From Thermodesulfovibrio sp. 3462-1 (lineage in GTDB: Bacteria > Nitrospirota > Thermodesulfovibrionia > Thermodesulfovibrionales > Thermodesulfovibrionaceae): a DNA stretch of 64,000 bases. Positions within the stretch are counted from its first letter, which is position 1. The number at the start of each line of letters is the position of its first letter. The stretch is from positions 1,032,501-1,096,500 of the forward strand of contig NZ_CP144374.1 in NCBI RefSeq assembly GCF_040451425.1, given 5' to 3'. Made by a program: the position numbers and the translations under genes. Of this stretch, positions 42,116 to 51,720 are shown one piece after another. The notes below the pieces were generated by a model, which searched no databases, was not told the origin of the DNA, and saw only the letters and a list, made by a program, of their open reading frames with translations.

Positions 42116-43967
42116 TGCCTTCCTCCTTTCTTTTTAAAGGGATCGTAAAATAAAAGATGCTACCTTTGCCCAATTGACTTTCAACCCAGATTTCTCCTCC
42201 ATGAGCTTCTACAATCTGTTTTGAAATTGGAAGTCCTAATCCTGTTCCTTTTGGTTTGCCTCTTATCAGGTCTCCAACTTGTTTAAATTTCTCAAAAATC
42301 CTGTCTTTTTCTTCTTCAGGAATTCCTATGCCAGTGTCTTCCACAGATACAAGGATCTCATCTCCATTAAGCTGTGCTTTGCATTTTACATATCCTTTCT
42401 CAGTAAATTTTAATGCATTTGATAGCAGATTAATAACAACCTGAATAAGTCTTTCTTTATCAGCATTTATCTCTGGAAGGCCTGGTTGAATCTCCATATA
42501 GAAGGGAAGTCCTTTCTGTTCAAAAAGTGATGAAACAGCCTTGTATGCATCTGTTATGACTTCATTTAATGAAATCTCTGTGAAATTCCATATAGCCTTA
42601 CCTGACTCAAGTTTTGAAATGTCAAGAACATCATTTATCAATGAAGTTATCCTCTCTCCTTCAGAAAAAATGATGTTAAAATTTTTGTTAATCTTGCTTA
42701 CTGCTTTGGATAACTTTGAATCATTAAGATCAAGATGGGGGAGAATATTTTCAACAAATTTTTTATTTATCATCTCAATAAACCCAAGTATTGAAGTAAG
42801 AGGAGTTCTTAATTCATGGCTTACCACTGTGATAAACTCAGTTTTAAGTCTATCAACTTCTTTTTCCTGAGTAATATCTCTTATTAAGATAACAGAACCA
42901 AGAATTCCTTTTGCCTCTGATTCTTCAGAAAAATACTCTTTTTTAATGCTTTTTGCAACCGCCTTTCCAATTCTTTGATTAACAAGATTTATTTCAGTGG
43001 AGACAACTTCTTCAGTATTAAGTGATTTTTTTGCCAATTTATCAAGCTCCTTTCCAAGAATTTCTACATTTTTACCTATCATTTCAAACTCTGCTTTACC
43101 AAACATCTCTGAAGCAGCAGGATTAATGTGATTAATTACTCCATCTTTGTCAACAACAATAAGTCCATCTGCCATGTTGTCAATTATAGTAGTCAGATAG
43201 GCAAGAGTATCCTGAAGCTCAACAACAGCATCTTTAAGAGCAAACTCATATCTGTCAAATACTTCGTTTATATTATTCGCCATTGATTGCATTGTATTGG
43301 CAAGAAGGCCTATCTCATCTTTTGATTTAATATCTACCTTAGCGTCAAAATCATGGGCAAGTAGTTTTTTGGCATATTCAGTCAACTGATTAAGTGGCTG
43401 GGATATTTTGTTTACCATAAAATATGCAAGAAAAACACTGAAAATAAAAATTAAAGAAAGAAGTGTAAGCTGCTTGCCAAGCACAGCCCACATTTTTTGA
43501 TTAATGTTGTTTTTATTCATGCCCACATGAACATAACCCACAGCTCCTTCTGTGATTGGAGATACTATATCTAAAAAATCTCCTGCCCCATAAATACTTA
43601 CATCTTTTATGCCTCTTTTGTGTATCTGAGCAATTTTTTTAATCTCTTCAGGAATTGCTGGAATAAATGTATGGGAAATTATTTCACCTGTTGAGTCAAC
43701 AACGAAAACATATGAAACTCCTTCAATTTCAAGAAATTGGTCTATCATAGCCTGAACAGTGGCTGAATCAAGATTGAGAATGGTTTCAGCAGAAGATGAG
43801 GCAATGCTGCTTGCAATAGCAGTTCCTTTTGATTTGTATTCTTCAGTGAGATTATTATAAAGATGCCAGCCAGAAAAAATACTTATAGTGACAAATATGA
43901 TAGCAAAGAGAAATATTATTCCTAAGAGAGTTTTCTGAAAAAGCTTTGACATTCTCATTTTTTCCAT
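42096..43967 (-). CDS. Membrane sensor histidine kinase (HAMP-PAS-HisKA-HATPase)
   Basis: 623 aa. Membrane segment 1 is at about 12-34, a periplasmic domain at 35-160 and segment 2 at about 167-187. HAMP follows to about 240, with a PAS domain at about 262-365 (MADGLIVVDKDGVINHINPA). The HisKA domain has the phospho-acceptor His384 in VVSHELRTPLTS. The ATPase has INLLSNALKF, DTGIGIPEEE and GTGLGLPISK. The gene overlaps the end of the binding-protein gene and the start of the receiver gene. Since the upstream gene encodes a Liv-type periplasmic binding protein, that protein may supply ligand recognition. Confidence 0.93.
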   Translation of the reverse strand: MEKMRMSKLFQKTLLGIIFLFAIIFVTISIFSGWHLYNNLTEEYKSKGTAIASSIASSSAETILNLDSATVQAMIDQFLEIEGVSYVFVVDSTGEIISHTFIPAIPEEIKKIAQIHKRGIKDVSIYGAGDFLDIVSPITEGAVGYVHVGMNKNNINQKMWAVLGKQLTLLSLIFIFSVFLAYFMVNKISQPLNQLTEYAKKLLAHDFDAKVDIKSKDEIGLLANTMQSMANNINEVFDRYEFALKDAVVELQDTLAYLTTIIDNMADGLIVVDKDGVINHINPAASEMFGKAEFEMIGKNVEILGKELDKLAKKSLNTEEVVSTEINLVNQRIGKAVAKSIKKEYFSEESEAKGILGSVILIRDITQEKEVDRLKTEFITVVSHELRTPLTSILGFIEMINKKFVENILPHLDLNDSKLSKAVSKINKNFNIIFSEGERITSLINDVLDISKLESGKAIWNFTEISLNEVITDAYKAVSSLFEQKGLPFYMEIQPGLPEINADKERLIQVVINLLSNALKFTEKGYVKCKAQLNGDEILVSVEDTGIGIPEEEKDRIFEKFKQVGDLIRGKPKGTGLGLPISKQIVEAHGGEIWVESQLGKGSIFYFTIPLKRKEEGIENINS

Positions 43968-45199
43968 TCACTCCAGTCTTTTATTGGAACAAACTTACCA
44001 TTTTTGTAAGTTGTATAATATACTCTATCCAGTGCTTGATGCTTGGTTTTAGAAAAACTTATTTTTTCATCAATGCCTATATCAAGATTTTTAATGTGTT
44101 CTACCACTGTTTTAATATTTTGTCTTTTTGGTGTTTTACCAAGTCTTTTAAGAACTTCAACAATGACTTTTGCATTGAGAAAGCCTTCAAAGCTTACAAA
44201 GCTATATTTAAGAGGTTTATAGTCTACTTCCATCAATTCTGGAGGTGGCATTGGATTATACTTATCCATAAAAGTTCTATACTGCCTTACAGCTGGCAAA
44301 CTCATATCTTCATAGCTTGGCACTACCTGAGAGTTTATTAAATTATAAGTGTACTTTTTACCTGTTTTTTTCTCTTCCTCAAGAAGAAGATTTATCATAA
44401 ATTCACTGCCTACAAAAGATACATTTGCAATAGGAACATCCCATCCCATGTCTCGTGCATCTCTTATAAATCCTGCACAGGCTGCATAGGCACCAACAGA
44501 TATTACAGCATCTGCTCCAGCATTTTTCAGAATCTCAACCTGTTTTTTAAAGCTCTCTGAATATTTAGCACCTCTTTTATATGTTGCCTCTGCCACTATT
44601 TTATAACCATACTTTGCAAGGGTTTTTCTCACACCATCCCATCCACTTCTTCCATAGGCATCAGCTTGATAGAAAATTCCTATTTTTTTTCTTCCAATCT
44701 TTATAAAATTTTCAACAAGTCCACCTGTTTCCTGCTCATAGGATGCCCTTAAATTAAATACATATTCATCATAGGGAGGCTTTCTGTGAGGAAGAGCTCC
44801 TGTAAAAGGGAAAAATAAATAAATATTTTTGTTGCTATAACTTTTTAATATTGGAAGTATTCTTGTTACAGTTGGAGTTCCAACATAGTTAAAAAGCGTA
44901 AACACTCTATCTTCTTCAACAAGTTTTATAGTATTTTTTATTGTAGGAATCGGGTTGTATCCATCATCATATGCTTTAATAACGATTTTTTTTCCGTAAA
45001 TACCACCATTTCTGTTAATATGTTCAAAATATGCCATTGCTCCTCTGTAAAGCTCTATTCCAAGCCCTCTTGTAGGACCTTTAAAGGCAGCAGACATACC
45101 AAGGTCTATAGTATCACTGTGGTGTTCTGCAAATACAAAGGATGGAATTAATAAAAGGACAATGATAATTGAAAGAGTTTTTAAAACTGAACCTGACAT
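43955..45199 (-). CDS. Periplasmic substrate-binding protein, branched-chain amino-acid/urea type (Peripla_BP_6)
   Basis: 414 aa with signal peptide (LSIIIVLLLIPSFVFA-E). The type I bilobal fold is evident: DLGMSAAFKGPTRGLG, IELYRGAMAYFEHINRNGG, IKAYDDGYNPIPT and GIFYQADAYGRSGWDG. No permease or ATPase genes of an ABC importer are near. It is followed in the same operon by a histidine kinase with a periplasmic domain. It is therefore more likely a sensor subunit than a transporter part; this is inference. Start chosen after GGAG. Confidence 0.88.
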   Translation of the reverse strand: MSGSVLKTLSIIIVLLLIPSFVFAEHHSDTIDLGMSAAFKGPTRGLGIELYRGAMAYFEHINRNGGIYGKKIVIKAYDDGYNPIPTIKNTIKLVEEDRVFTLFNYVGTPTVTRILPILKSYSNKNIYLFFPFTGALPHRKPPYDEYVFNLRASYEQETGGLVENFIKIGRKKIGIFYQADAYGRSGWDGVRKTLAKYGYKIVAEATYKRGAKYSESFKKQVEILKNAGADAVISVGAYAACAGFIRDARDMGWDVPIANVSFVGSEFMINLLLEEEKKTGKKYTYNLINSQVVPSYEDMSLPAVRQYRTFMDKYNPMPPPELMEVDYKPLKYSFVSFEGFLNAKVIVEVLKRLGKTPKRQNIKTVVEHIKNLDIGIDEKISFSKTKHQALDRVYYTTYKNGKFVPIKDWSEWKK

Positions 45200-45405
45200 C
45201 TTTTTACTCCATTGCCTTCATCCTTTATCCATAAAAGAGTTTTATTATTTCTTCTACACCAATTTTTAACATCATTTTCAAAAGTTGGGCAGTCTGCAAT
45301 AACCTCAAGAATATCCCCTTTTTTCATTTTCAATGCTTTGATTGTCATCTGAATTGTTGGCTGTGGACATTTCAGCCCCCGAGCATCAAGCAAAATCACT
45401 GCCAT
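45181..45405 (-). CDS. tusA: TusA-family sulfur carrier protein
   Basis: 74 aa, the full length of TusA/SirA proteins. The N-terminal LLDARGLKCPQPTIQM has the CPxP motif whose Cys13 carries persulfide sulfur, and IEVIADCPTFE-like sequence (LEVIADCPTFENDV) follows. It is co-translated with the HdrA-like gene upstream (20-bp overlap). TusA with Hdr-like proteins is known from sulfur-trafficking and sulfur-oxidation systems, so sulfur relay to a flavoprotein complex is plausible. Confidence 0.92.
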   Translation of the reverse strand: MAVILLDARGLKCPQPTIQMTIKALKMKKGDILEVIADCPTFENDVKNWCRRNNKTLLWIKDEGNGVKRCQVQF

Positions 45406-47212
45406 CGTTTACCTCCTCAAGTGCTTTCAATATTCCGTCTATTTCAGCTAAAAATTCTTCAGAAGTATAGCCATCAAGCTCGATTGCTTTTGAAGCACAG
45501 GCAGGTACACATATTCCACATCCTTCACATAAAACTTCAACAATTTTTGGTCTATTTTTTTCAAGTTCAATTGCTCCATAGGGACATAGAGATAAACATA
45601 TTCCACAACTGCTACATTTATTATAGTCTATTTTTGCTATAAATGGCTGTTTTATTATTTTGTTGTCTTTCAAAGATGAAATAAGCTTTCCAACCTGAGC
45701 CATTGCATCAGTTATTGCTTCCTCTGTTGTCATTGGTTCTTTAACAGAACCAGTTAAAAATACTCCTGAGGGTTCTTCTAAGTTTTTATCTAAAACAACT
45801 GCAGGGCATAAAACAACAATATCACAGGGAAATTTTTTCTTTTTTAAAGAGACAATCAACAAGTTTTTTCTGTTAATTTTTAAATTTTTCAAATTTTCAT
45901 ATCTAAAAATTTTTGTTAAAGGATCTTTTATCGCCTGCTGATAAAGTTTGTATGCCTTTTTGCCTGGTAGCACTATCTCCTTAACAAAATGAATTATTTC
46001 AGCATCTTGCAAAGTATGTCTAATGATTCTGTTAAATTTAAAAGCATACTGACAGCATATTTTACTACAGTAAGGATAATAATTTTCATCAAGACTTCCA
46101 ACACAATGAATTATGGCAATCCTTTGAGGTGACTGCCCTGAACTTGTTATTATTTCTCCTTTTGTGGGTCCTTCAGAATTTAAAATTTCTTCAAATTCCA
46201 GTGCATTGTAAATATCTTTGAATTTTCCATAGCCAAGCTCAGGAATGGCTTTACAATCCATAAGCTCAAATCCTGTTGCCCATAGTATGGCATTGATTTT
46301 TATATTTTCTTCCTTTTCTGATTCATGGAAATTTATTGCATCTACAGGACATTCCTTTATGCATAAGTTACAGTCCTCTCCTTTAAGCGCAAGACACATC
46401 TCAGGATTTATTCTTGCCACTGCTGGAAGCTTCATTGATTCTACTCTGATAGCATTTACTGGACAGACTTCTTCACATTGAGAGCAACCAATACATTTTT
46501 CAGGATTAACATAAACTGGCTTTGATATCACTTTTGCAAAAAAACTTCCAAAAAATCCTTTTAATTCTTTTAATTCTGAATTTAATCTCAGTTCTATATT
46601 AGAATTTAAAACCTCCTCAATCATTGGATGAACCATACAGGGTCCGCAGGAAAGATCTGGAAAGAGTTTTTCATACTTAACGATTTTACCGCCGAGGGAA
46701 TCTTCCTTTTCAATTAGATAAACTTTCCGACCAGCTTTTGAAAGAGCAAGTGCTGCTTTGAGCCCTGCTATACCTCCTCCAACAACCATTATGTCTTTTG
46801 AAACTGGAAATTCTTTTTCAAAAAGCGGTCTTTGTTTTTTCAGTCTTTCCAGTACTCCATTGAAAAGTGCATATGTTTTTTTAAGTGCTCCTTGTTTATC
46901 TTTAGTAGCCCATGCAACCTGTTCCCTGATATTAACGAAATTTATCATGTATGGATTAATTCCTGATTCTGCTACAATGCTCTGAAATAGAGATTCTTTA
47001 TTTTTTGGAGAACAAGCAAGGATAATTAAGCCATCAGGTTTTTTTAGAGTTAATAAATTTTTAATTTCTTTTTGAGTTTCCTCAGAGCAAGCTAATTCAA
47101 ATTTTTCAAACCATTCAACTTTATTAATTATTAGCTGATTAAGTTTTTCAAAATCAATCTTTTCAGTTATCTGCCCTGCACAGGCACAAAAAATAGCCCC
47201 GATTTTCAACAC
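45386..47212 (-). CDS. HdrA-like FAD and iron-sulfur protein (heterodisulfide reductase A/QmoA family)
   Basis: 608 aa from a GTG start. The FAD Rossmann motif VVGGGIAGLKAALALSKAG is near residue 140. Four ferredoxin-type Cys clusters are visible: CIGCSQCEEVCPV and CNLCIKECPV in the middle, and CSSCGICLSLCPY with CEGCGICVPAC at the C-terminus. CxxCMVHP-like sequence (GPCMVHPM) is typical of HdrA. Such subunits perform electron bifurcation or quinone-linked transfer in methanogens and sulfate reducers. HdrB/C are not adjacent; TusA follows. Its partners must be encoded elsewhere or be the nearby ferredoxin. Confidence 0.9.
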   Translation of the reverse strand: MLKIGAIFCACAGQITEKIDFEKLNQLIINKVEWFEKFELACSEETQKEIKNLLTLKKPDGLIILACSPKNKESLFQSIVAESGINPYMINFVNIREQVAWATKDKQGALKKTYALFNGVLERLKKQRPLFEKEFPVSKDIMVVGGGIAGLKAALALSKAGRKVYLIEKEDSLGGKIVKYEKLFPDLSCGPCMVHPMIEEVLNSNIELRLNSELKELKGFFGSFFAKVISKPVYVNPEKCIGCSQCEEVCPVNAIRVESMKLPAVARINPEMCLALKGEDCNLCIKECPVDAINFHESEKEENIKINAILWATGFELMDCKAIPELGYGKFKDIYNALEFEEILNSEGPTKGEIITSSGQSPQRIAIIHCVGSLDENYYPYCSKICCQYAFKFNRIIRHTLQDAEIIHFVKEIVLPGKKAYKLYQQAIKDPLTKIFRYENLKNLKINRKNLLIVSLKKKKFPCDIVVLCPAVVLDKNLEEPSGVFLTGSVKEPMTTEEAITDAMAQVGKLISSLKDNKIIKQPFIAKIDYNKCSSCGICLSLCPYGAIELEKNRPKIVEVLCEGCGICVPACASKAIELDGYTSEEFLAEIDGILKALEEVNDGSDFA

Positions 47213-47252
47213 TGCCCTCTTACTGGAATAAATTTATTTTACCACAAAAGAG

Positions 47253-47480
47253 TCAATCTTCTACGAATACTTCTATGGCTATTTCAGGGCAAACAACTGC
47301 GCACATTGCACATCCTATGCAACTTTCAGGGTTTGAAAATTTGGCAGGGAAATAACCTGAGGAATTAAACTCTGATAATATTTCAATGCATCCCTTAGGA
47401 CATGTTAAAATGCAGTATTTACAGCCTTTACATCTTTCTGAATCAATAACGATTAAACCTTTTTTAACCTTTGTTTGCAT
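47253..47480 (-). CDS. Two-[4Fe-4S] ferredoxin
   Basis: 75 aa. Two cluster motifs: CKGCKYCILTCPKGC and CIGCAMCAVVCP. The pattern resembles KorD/PorD-type ferredoxin subunits. It lies 40 bp upstream of the HdrA-like gene, on the same strand, and could be its electron donor. No oxidoreductase alpha/beta/gamma subunits follow, so it is called by motif only. Confidence 0.88.
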   Translation of the reverse strand: MQTKVKKGLIVIDSERCKGCKYCILTCPKGCIEILSEFNSSGYFPAKFSNPESCIGCAMCAVVCPEIAIEVFVED

Positions 47481-47521
47481 GGATTTAATTTTAAATGTTT
47501 TAATGTTTTAATGTCAAATGT

Positions 47522-47553
47522 AAGGAGGAAGGACGGAAAGCACCTTCCTCCTT
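47522..47553 (-). terminator. Hairpin after the small periplasmic protein gene
   Basis: AAGGAGGAAGG and CCTTCCTCCTT form perfect 11-bp arms with a 10-nt loop. The T-run after it on the minus strand is poor, but it stands right after a stop codon. Confidence 0.55.
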
Positions 47554-47560
47554 GATTTGA

Positions 47561-47857
47561 TTAACAGCCTTCAACAGCTTTTTTCTTCTTTGGTGCAGGT
47601 GTTGCTTCTTTACCCTTTTCCTTTTTTACAACACCATCTTTTACTGTAACTTTGTCTCCCACTTTAATACCTTTTACATTTTTAACTTCTACTGTAACTT
47701 CCTTGCCATCAGCCTGCTTGATTGTAAGTTTTTTTCCTTCAATCTTTGTAACCGTTCCCTGTACTGCCTCAGTTTTCTTTACATCTGCAGCAAAAGATGT
47801 AAAAGCTACTGCAAATACAAATGTTAAAACCAATAGTAATGCTACCGCTTTTTTCAT
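47561..47857 (-). CDS. Small secreted protein with OB-like domain and Lys/Pro-rich tail
   Basis: 98 aa. Signal peptide at about 1-23 (AVAFTSFAA-D). The mature part alternates strands: VQGTVTKIEGKKLTIKQAD, KEVTVEVKNVKGIKVGDKV and TVKDGVV. This is the pattern of small OB/DUF5666-like periplasmic proteins. The tail ATPAPKKKKAVEGC ends in Cys. It follows the Psr-type operon by 40 bp. Function unknown; possibly metal- or protein-binding in the periplasm. Confidence 0.65.
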   Translation of the reverse strand: MKKAVALLLVLTFVFAVAFTSFAADVKKTEAVQGTVTKIEGKKLTIKQADGKEVTVEVKNVKGIKVGDKVTVKDGVVKKEKGKEATPAPKKKKAVEGC

Positions 47858-47896
47858 TCTGTCACCTCCTTTCTTTTCAGAATTTGTTAAATTATA

Positions 47897-48886
47897 TCAA
47901 TAAGAAGACAGTTTTGTTAACTGTCCAGCATAAACTATTGCTGCTCTTAAAATTAAAGTTCCAGCAAGAACTAAAATAGCTGCAAAATTCATTCTAAAAA
48001 TTTGAGCCTTTGTAAACTCACCATGAATGCCATCTTCAAACTCTTTTAATTCACCGAGTTTTATTCTCAATGCCAATGGAAGGAGTAGAAAAATAACAAT
48101 CAAAGCAATTGTAAATATGAAGTGTTCACTTGTAAGAGAAAAAAATGGTGCAATAGCTTTTTTATACGGTGCGGTGGAAGTGTAAAGTCCATAGAAAAAC
48201 AATGCTATCACCACAAGCTCTGCAACAATTAACCATATATCAATTTTTGTAAATAAAAATTTTATCTCTGCTTTTTTAGCTATTATAACAACCATTGCAG
48301 CACCTGATGAAAGAGCTGAAACAAGAAACAGAATTGGCAGTGTTGCATTATTCCATAGAGGAATTGCTGCAAAGGAACTTAAAAGCACACCGGTGTATAT
48401 TCCAAGAAATATTCCAAGAGCAAAATTGAGTTTTGCAATAGGTCTCATTTTTGGTGCAAGCTTTTCAGAAATTTTTATAAGAAAAGACAATTTTAAACGA
48501 TGTCTCTGCTCTTTTGGAATAACAGCTAAAATGTAAAGAACATTAGCAAAAAGCACTACTGGCACTCCCCAGGTACCCCAGGACATAAGAGATAGTGGCT
48601 GAAATGTCAAATAACCCCAGAAAAGATGTAAAGGAGAGCCAAGATCAAAAATTATAAACTGCGCACCAACAGCAAGAACTATAAAGGCAATTAATGGAGC
48701 TCTAACACATTGAGCAAGTTCTTCAACAGGTTGTTTCGGAATTCTTAAGTTTGCAATTGAGCACATCACAAGCATTCCAGCAGAAAGACCTCCAAGAAAT
48801 AAATAAATGATAATTCTCCAATCCCATACTTCTAAGTGAGGAAAGGTTATTGTATTTGTTCCTGTTATACTGAGTTCTATCATCAT
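47897..48886 (-). CDS. NrfD/PsrC-type membrane subunit of the molybdopterin reductase
   Basis: 329 aa with eight to nine hydrophobic segments, starting with VWDWRIIIYLFLGGLSAGMLV, the PsrC/NrfD signature. It anchors the complex and exchanges electrons with menaquinone. It overlaps the Fe-S subunit gene by 4 bp and completes a three-gene catalytic, electron-transfer and membrane set. No haem ligands are needed in this family. Confidence 0.93.
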   Translation of the reverse strand: MMIELSITGTNTITFPHLEVWDWRIIIYLFLGGLSAGMLVMCSIANLRIPKQPVEELAQCVRAPLIAFIVLAVGAQFIIFDLGSPLHLFWGYLTFQPLSLMSWGTWGVPVVLFANVLYILAVIPKEQRHRLKLSFLIKISEKLAPKMRPIAKLNFALGIFLGIYTGVLLSSFAAIPLWNNATLPILFLVSALSSGAAMVVIIAKKAEIKFLFTKIDIWLIVAELVVIALFFYGLYTSTAPYKKAIAPFFSLTSEHFIFTIALIVIFLLLPLALRIKLGELKEFEDGIHGEFTKAQIFRMNFAAILVLAGTLILRAAIVYAGQLTKLSSY

Positions 48887-49440
48887 AGACCTCCTGCAAA
48901 TTTTTTATTAATGTAAAATACTCTTGGACGAGTCCCTGCAAATTCAAGTCTAACAGTGGCATCATGCTTTTTAAGAAGTTGAGACACTTCACTGTTTGGA
49001 TCATCAAGATCGCCAAATATTCTTGATTTACCAAGACATGTTTCTACACAGGCAGGTTTTTTCCCTACTTGAAGTCTGTGCTCACAGAAAGTGCATTTGT
49101 CAGCCACTCCCTCTGGAGTTGAATATCTTGCATCATATGGACAGGCTAAAATGCAGGCTTTGCATCCAATGCATTTTTTCTTGTCAATCTGAACTGTTCC
49201 ATCCTCTGCTCTGTGGGATGCTCTTGTTGGACAGGCATCTATACAGGGCGCATTTTCGCAGTGATTGCAAAGTTCTGATCTTAACTCCATTCTTAAATAT
49301 GGGAATTCTCCCCTTGTCTCTTCAACGACTCTCGTTCTAAAATATCCATCTGCAACATTATTTTCTTTTTTACATGCAATAACGCATGCCATGCATCCAA
49401 TACATCTTTCAACATCTATAACCATGGCATATCTTGGCAT
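48883..49440 (-). CDS. Four-cluster Fe-S subunit of the molybdopterin reductase (PsrB type)
   Basis: 185 aa from the ATG at 49440 after AAGGAGG; the upstream in-frame TTG lies in the preceding gene. Cys motifs CIGCMACVIACKKEN, CNHCENAPCIDACP, CIGCKACILACPYDA and CTFCEHRL-to-CVETC give four [4Fe-4S] sites, as in PsrB/DmsB. It passes electrons between the membrane subunit and the molybdenum subunit. There is no signal peptide, so export would be by hitchhiking with the Tat-bearing catalytic subunit. Confidence 0.94.
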   Translation of the reverse strand: MPRYAMVIDVERCIGCMACVIACKKENNVADGYFRTRVVEETRGEFPYLRMELRSELCNHCENAPCIDACPTRASHRAEDGTVQIDKKKCIGCKACILACPYDARYSTPEGVADKCTFCEHRLQVGKKPACVETCLGKSRIFGDLDDPNSEVSQLLKKHDATVRLEFAGTRPRVFYINKKFAGGL

Positions 49441-49441
49441 A

Positions 49442-51634
49442 TCAGACCTCCTTGGCAATTTTTACAAAATTAACTCTCATACCAACACTTCCAGAAATCG
49501 GATCAATATCATATCTCGTTATCAACTGCTGATCATCAGCACCCCTAAGGTATGCTCTATGTAGAAGTTTTGATGTAGTGCTAAATCCATGAACAAGATA
49601 AATACAATCTGGTCTGATTCTCTCTGTAATTTTTATCCGAACTTTATTGGATTTCACACCATCTTGATTTATCAATATAATGTATTCTCCATTTTTAAGT
49701 CCCATTTTCTTTGCAACCTTTGCATTTACCCAGGCAACATTTTCCTTCATTAGTTCCCAAAGAGATGGATTATTCGTTGTTCTTGAAAAAGTATGAACTG
49801 GAGCTCTTCCATATATTAATCTAAACCAGCCTTCTGCTGGCTGAGGATGCTTTGTATACTTTGGAACAGGATCAAATCCTTTTTCTTTTAATTCTTTACT
49901 GTAAAGTTCAATCTTTCCTGAGGGTGTTTTGAATTTTGGCTGATTATCAGCTGTTATGTAAGGCTTTTCACTTTCTGGAAAACTTATGTATCCATTTTTT
50001 ACAAGCTCACTATAATCTATCCCCCAGGTTTGACACTTCATTTTTAAGAAATCTTCAAAGGTATTCCATGGGAAGTATTCTTCAAGACCAAGTCTTTTAC
50101 CGAGTTCCTTTGCTATCCACCAGCCTGGCTTGGTATCATACATTGGCTGTACAACAGGCTGGCGAATTGAAACTCCAAAAGCTCTTTCCTTAACAGTGAA
50201 TAAATCATCGTGACGCTCAAGATAGGTGCATTCAGGAAGCACGACATCAGCAAGCATTACTCCATCATAGGGCATCATGTCAACTGCTACAAGAAGGTCA
50301 AGTTTCTGAACAGCTTGCAATGTATCCCTTTGATTTGGCATTGCTTTCATTATGTTTGTTCCTGTAATAAACCAAGCTTTTATTGGATAGGGTTGTTCTG
50401 TTAATGTAGATTTAACAATTGCATGGGTTACTCCTTCTTCTCCTGCAAAAGGATAATTGCCTTTGTTTATTGCTGGTTTTTGTGGTGCTGGATAATCTTT
50501 TTCTGAAAGAAACACTGGTTCAAGTTTTTTCTTTGGACTGAGATATATTCCACCAGGTCTTCCATAGGCTCCAAGAAGTGCTGTTAATATGGCAACAGCA
50601 CGCTGACGCTGAACATTGTCTGAATACCAGGCAGTGTGTCTTCCAGGATGTATCAAAACATGAGGTTTATTTTTCCCGATTATTCTTGCTGTCTGAACAA
50701 TTAAGCTAACTGGAATCTCCGTTTCCTTCTCTGCCCATTCTGGCGTATATTCCTTTACAGCCTGGGCAACTTCATTAAAACCTACAGTGTATTTTGCTAC
50801 ATATTCTTTATCATAAAGTTCTTCCTGAATTATCAAGTTTATCCAGCTAAGTAAAAGTGCCAGATCAGTGGCTGGTTTTATTGGTAACCAGTATTTTGCC
50901 TTACTAGCAGCAGTTGAAAATCTTGGATCTACAACTATTACAGTAGCCCCCTCACCCACTGCCTCAGCAAATTCCTGACACTGAGAGTTATGAGCATTTT
51001 CTCCGAGATGACTACCTATGAGCACCACTACTTTGCTGTTTTGAATATCGAGTCTTTCAGGATTGCCAACATCTTCTCCATAGGTGACTTCAAAGGCAAC
51101 ACCTCGAGCTCCTCTACACAAAGCAAAGGAAGGCATTGCAAAATTTGGCGAACCAAAAGCCTGAAGAAGATGCATAAAATAGGTTGATATTGTTCCATGT
51201 GTAAGAAGAGCTATTGATTCTGCTCCATACTGTGCTTTAATTTTCTGCATTTTATCTGCCACAAATCCAAGTGCTTCATCCCATGAAACTTTTTTAAACT
51301 TTGCCTCTCCTCTTTTGCCTGTGTTTATAAGTGGAGTTTTTAATCTGTCTGAGTCATAAAGAAGGCCTATTCCACCATGACCTCTTGCACATAATTTACC
51401 ACGAGAATTTGGATGAAGCGGATTTCCATCAAGCTTTACAACTTTACCATCCACAACCTTTGCAATAACGCCACACCGCCAAAAACACATCTCACATGTA
51501 GTGGGCACATATTGGGGTAATGAGACAGGCTTTTTACCAAGACCTAAAACAGAAGTTACCACTGAAGTTCCAGCTACAGCTACACCACCTGTTGCAGCTG
51601 CAATTTTTAGAAAATCTCTTCGGGTAATGGTCAT
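49442..51634 (-). CDS. Molybdopterin oxidoreductase catalytic subunit (polysulfide/thiosulfate reductase type)
   Basis: 730 aa. Tat signal peptide TRRDFLKIAAATGG. The [4Fe-4S] site is C47/C50/C54/C82 (CEMCFWRCG and KLCARG). The likely Mo ligand Cys173 is in FALCRGARG, with GSHLGENAHN for guanine-dinucleotide binding. The C-terminal dinucleotide-binding domain has YGRAPVHTFSRTTNNP. Cys ligation and subunit order match PsrA/PhsA rather than formate dehydrogenase. It would reduce polysulfide, thiosulfate or a related sulfur compound in the periplasm; the substrate is not certain (arsenate and tetrathionate reductases are relatives). Confidence 0.9.
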   Translation of the reverse strand: MTITRRDFLKIAAATGGVAVAGTSVVTSVLGLGKKPVSLPQYVPTTCEMCFWRCGVIAKVVDGKVVKLDGNPLHPNSRGKLCARGHGGIGLLYDSDRLKTPLINTGKRGEAKFKKVSWDEALGFVADKMQKIKAQYGAESIALLTHGTISTYFMHLLQAFGSPNFAMPSFALCRGARGVAFEVTYGEDVGNPERLDIQNSKVVVLIGSHLGENAHNSQCQEFAEAVGEGATVIVVDPRFSTAASKAKYWLPIKPATDLALLLSWINLIIQEELYDKEYVAKYTVGFNEVAQAVKEYTPEWAEKETEIPVSLIVQTARIIGKNKPHVLIHPGRHTAWYSDNVQRQRAVAILTALLGAYGRPGGIYLSPKKKLEPVFLSEKDYPAPQKPAINKGNYPFAGEEGVTHAIVKSTLTEQPYPIKAWFITGTNIMKAMPNQRDTLQAVQKLDLLVAVDMMPYDGVMLADVVLPECTYLERHDDLFTVKERAFGVSIRQPVVQPMYDTKPGWWIAKELGKRLGLEEYFPWNTFEDFLKMKCQTWGIDYSELVKNGYISFPESEKPYITADNQPKFKTPSGKIELYSKELKEKGFDPVPKYTKHPQPAEGWFRLIYGRAPVHTFSRTTNNPSLWELMKENVAWVNAKVAKKMGLKNGEYIILINQDGVKSNKVRIKITERIRPDCIYLVHGFSTTSKLLHRAYLRGADDQQLITRYDIDPISGSVGMRVNFVKIAKEV

Positions 51635-51670
51635 ACCTTCACCCCCTTATTTTTGTTATACTATGTATAA

Positions 51671-51699
51671 ATAATAGTAGCTAAAAAATTTTTTGTCAA
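51671..51699 (-). promoter_or_regulatory. Predicted sigma70-type promoter of the molybdopterin-reductase operon
   Basis: On the minus strand TTGACA, 17-bp spacer, TATTAT, 37 bp before the start codon. The same short gap must also hold control of the divergent Rieske gene. Confidence 0.75.
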
Positions 51700-51720
51700 T
51701 AGATTTTTTAAATAGGATAT

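Noticed and set aside
44021-45199. ABC importer for branched-chain amino acids
   Set aside because: Only the binding protein is present; no LivH/M permease or LivG/F ATPase genes nearby.
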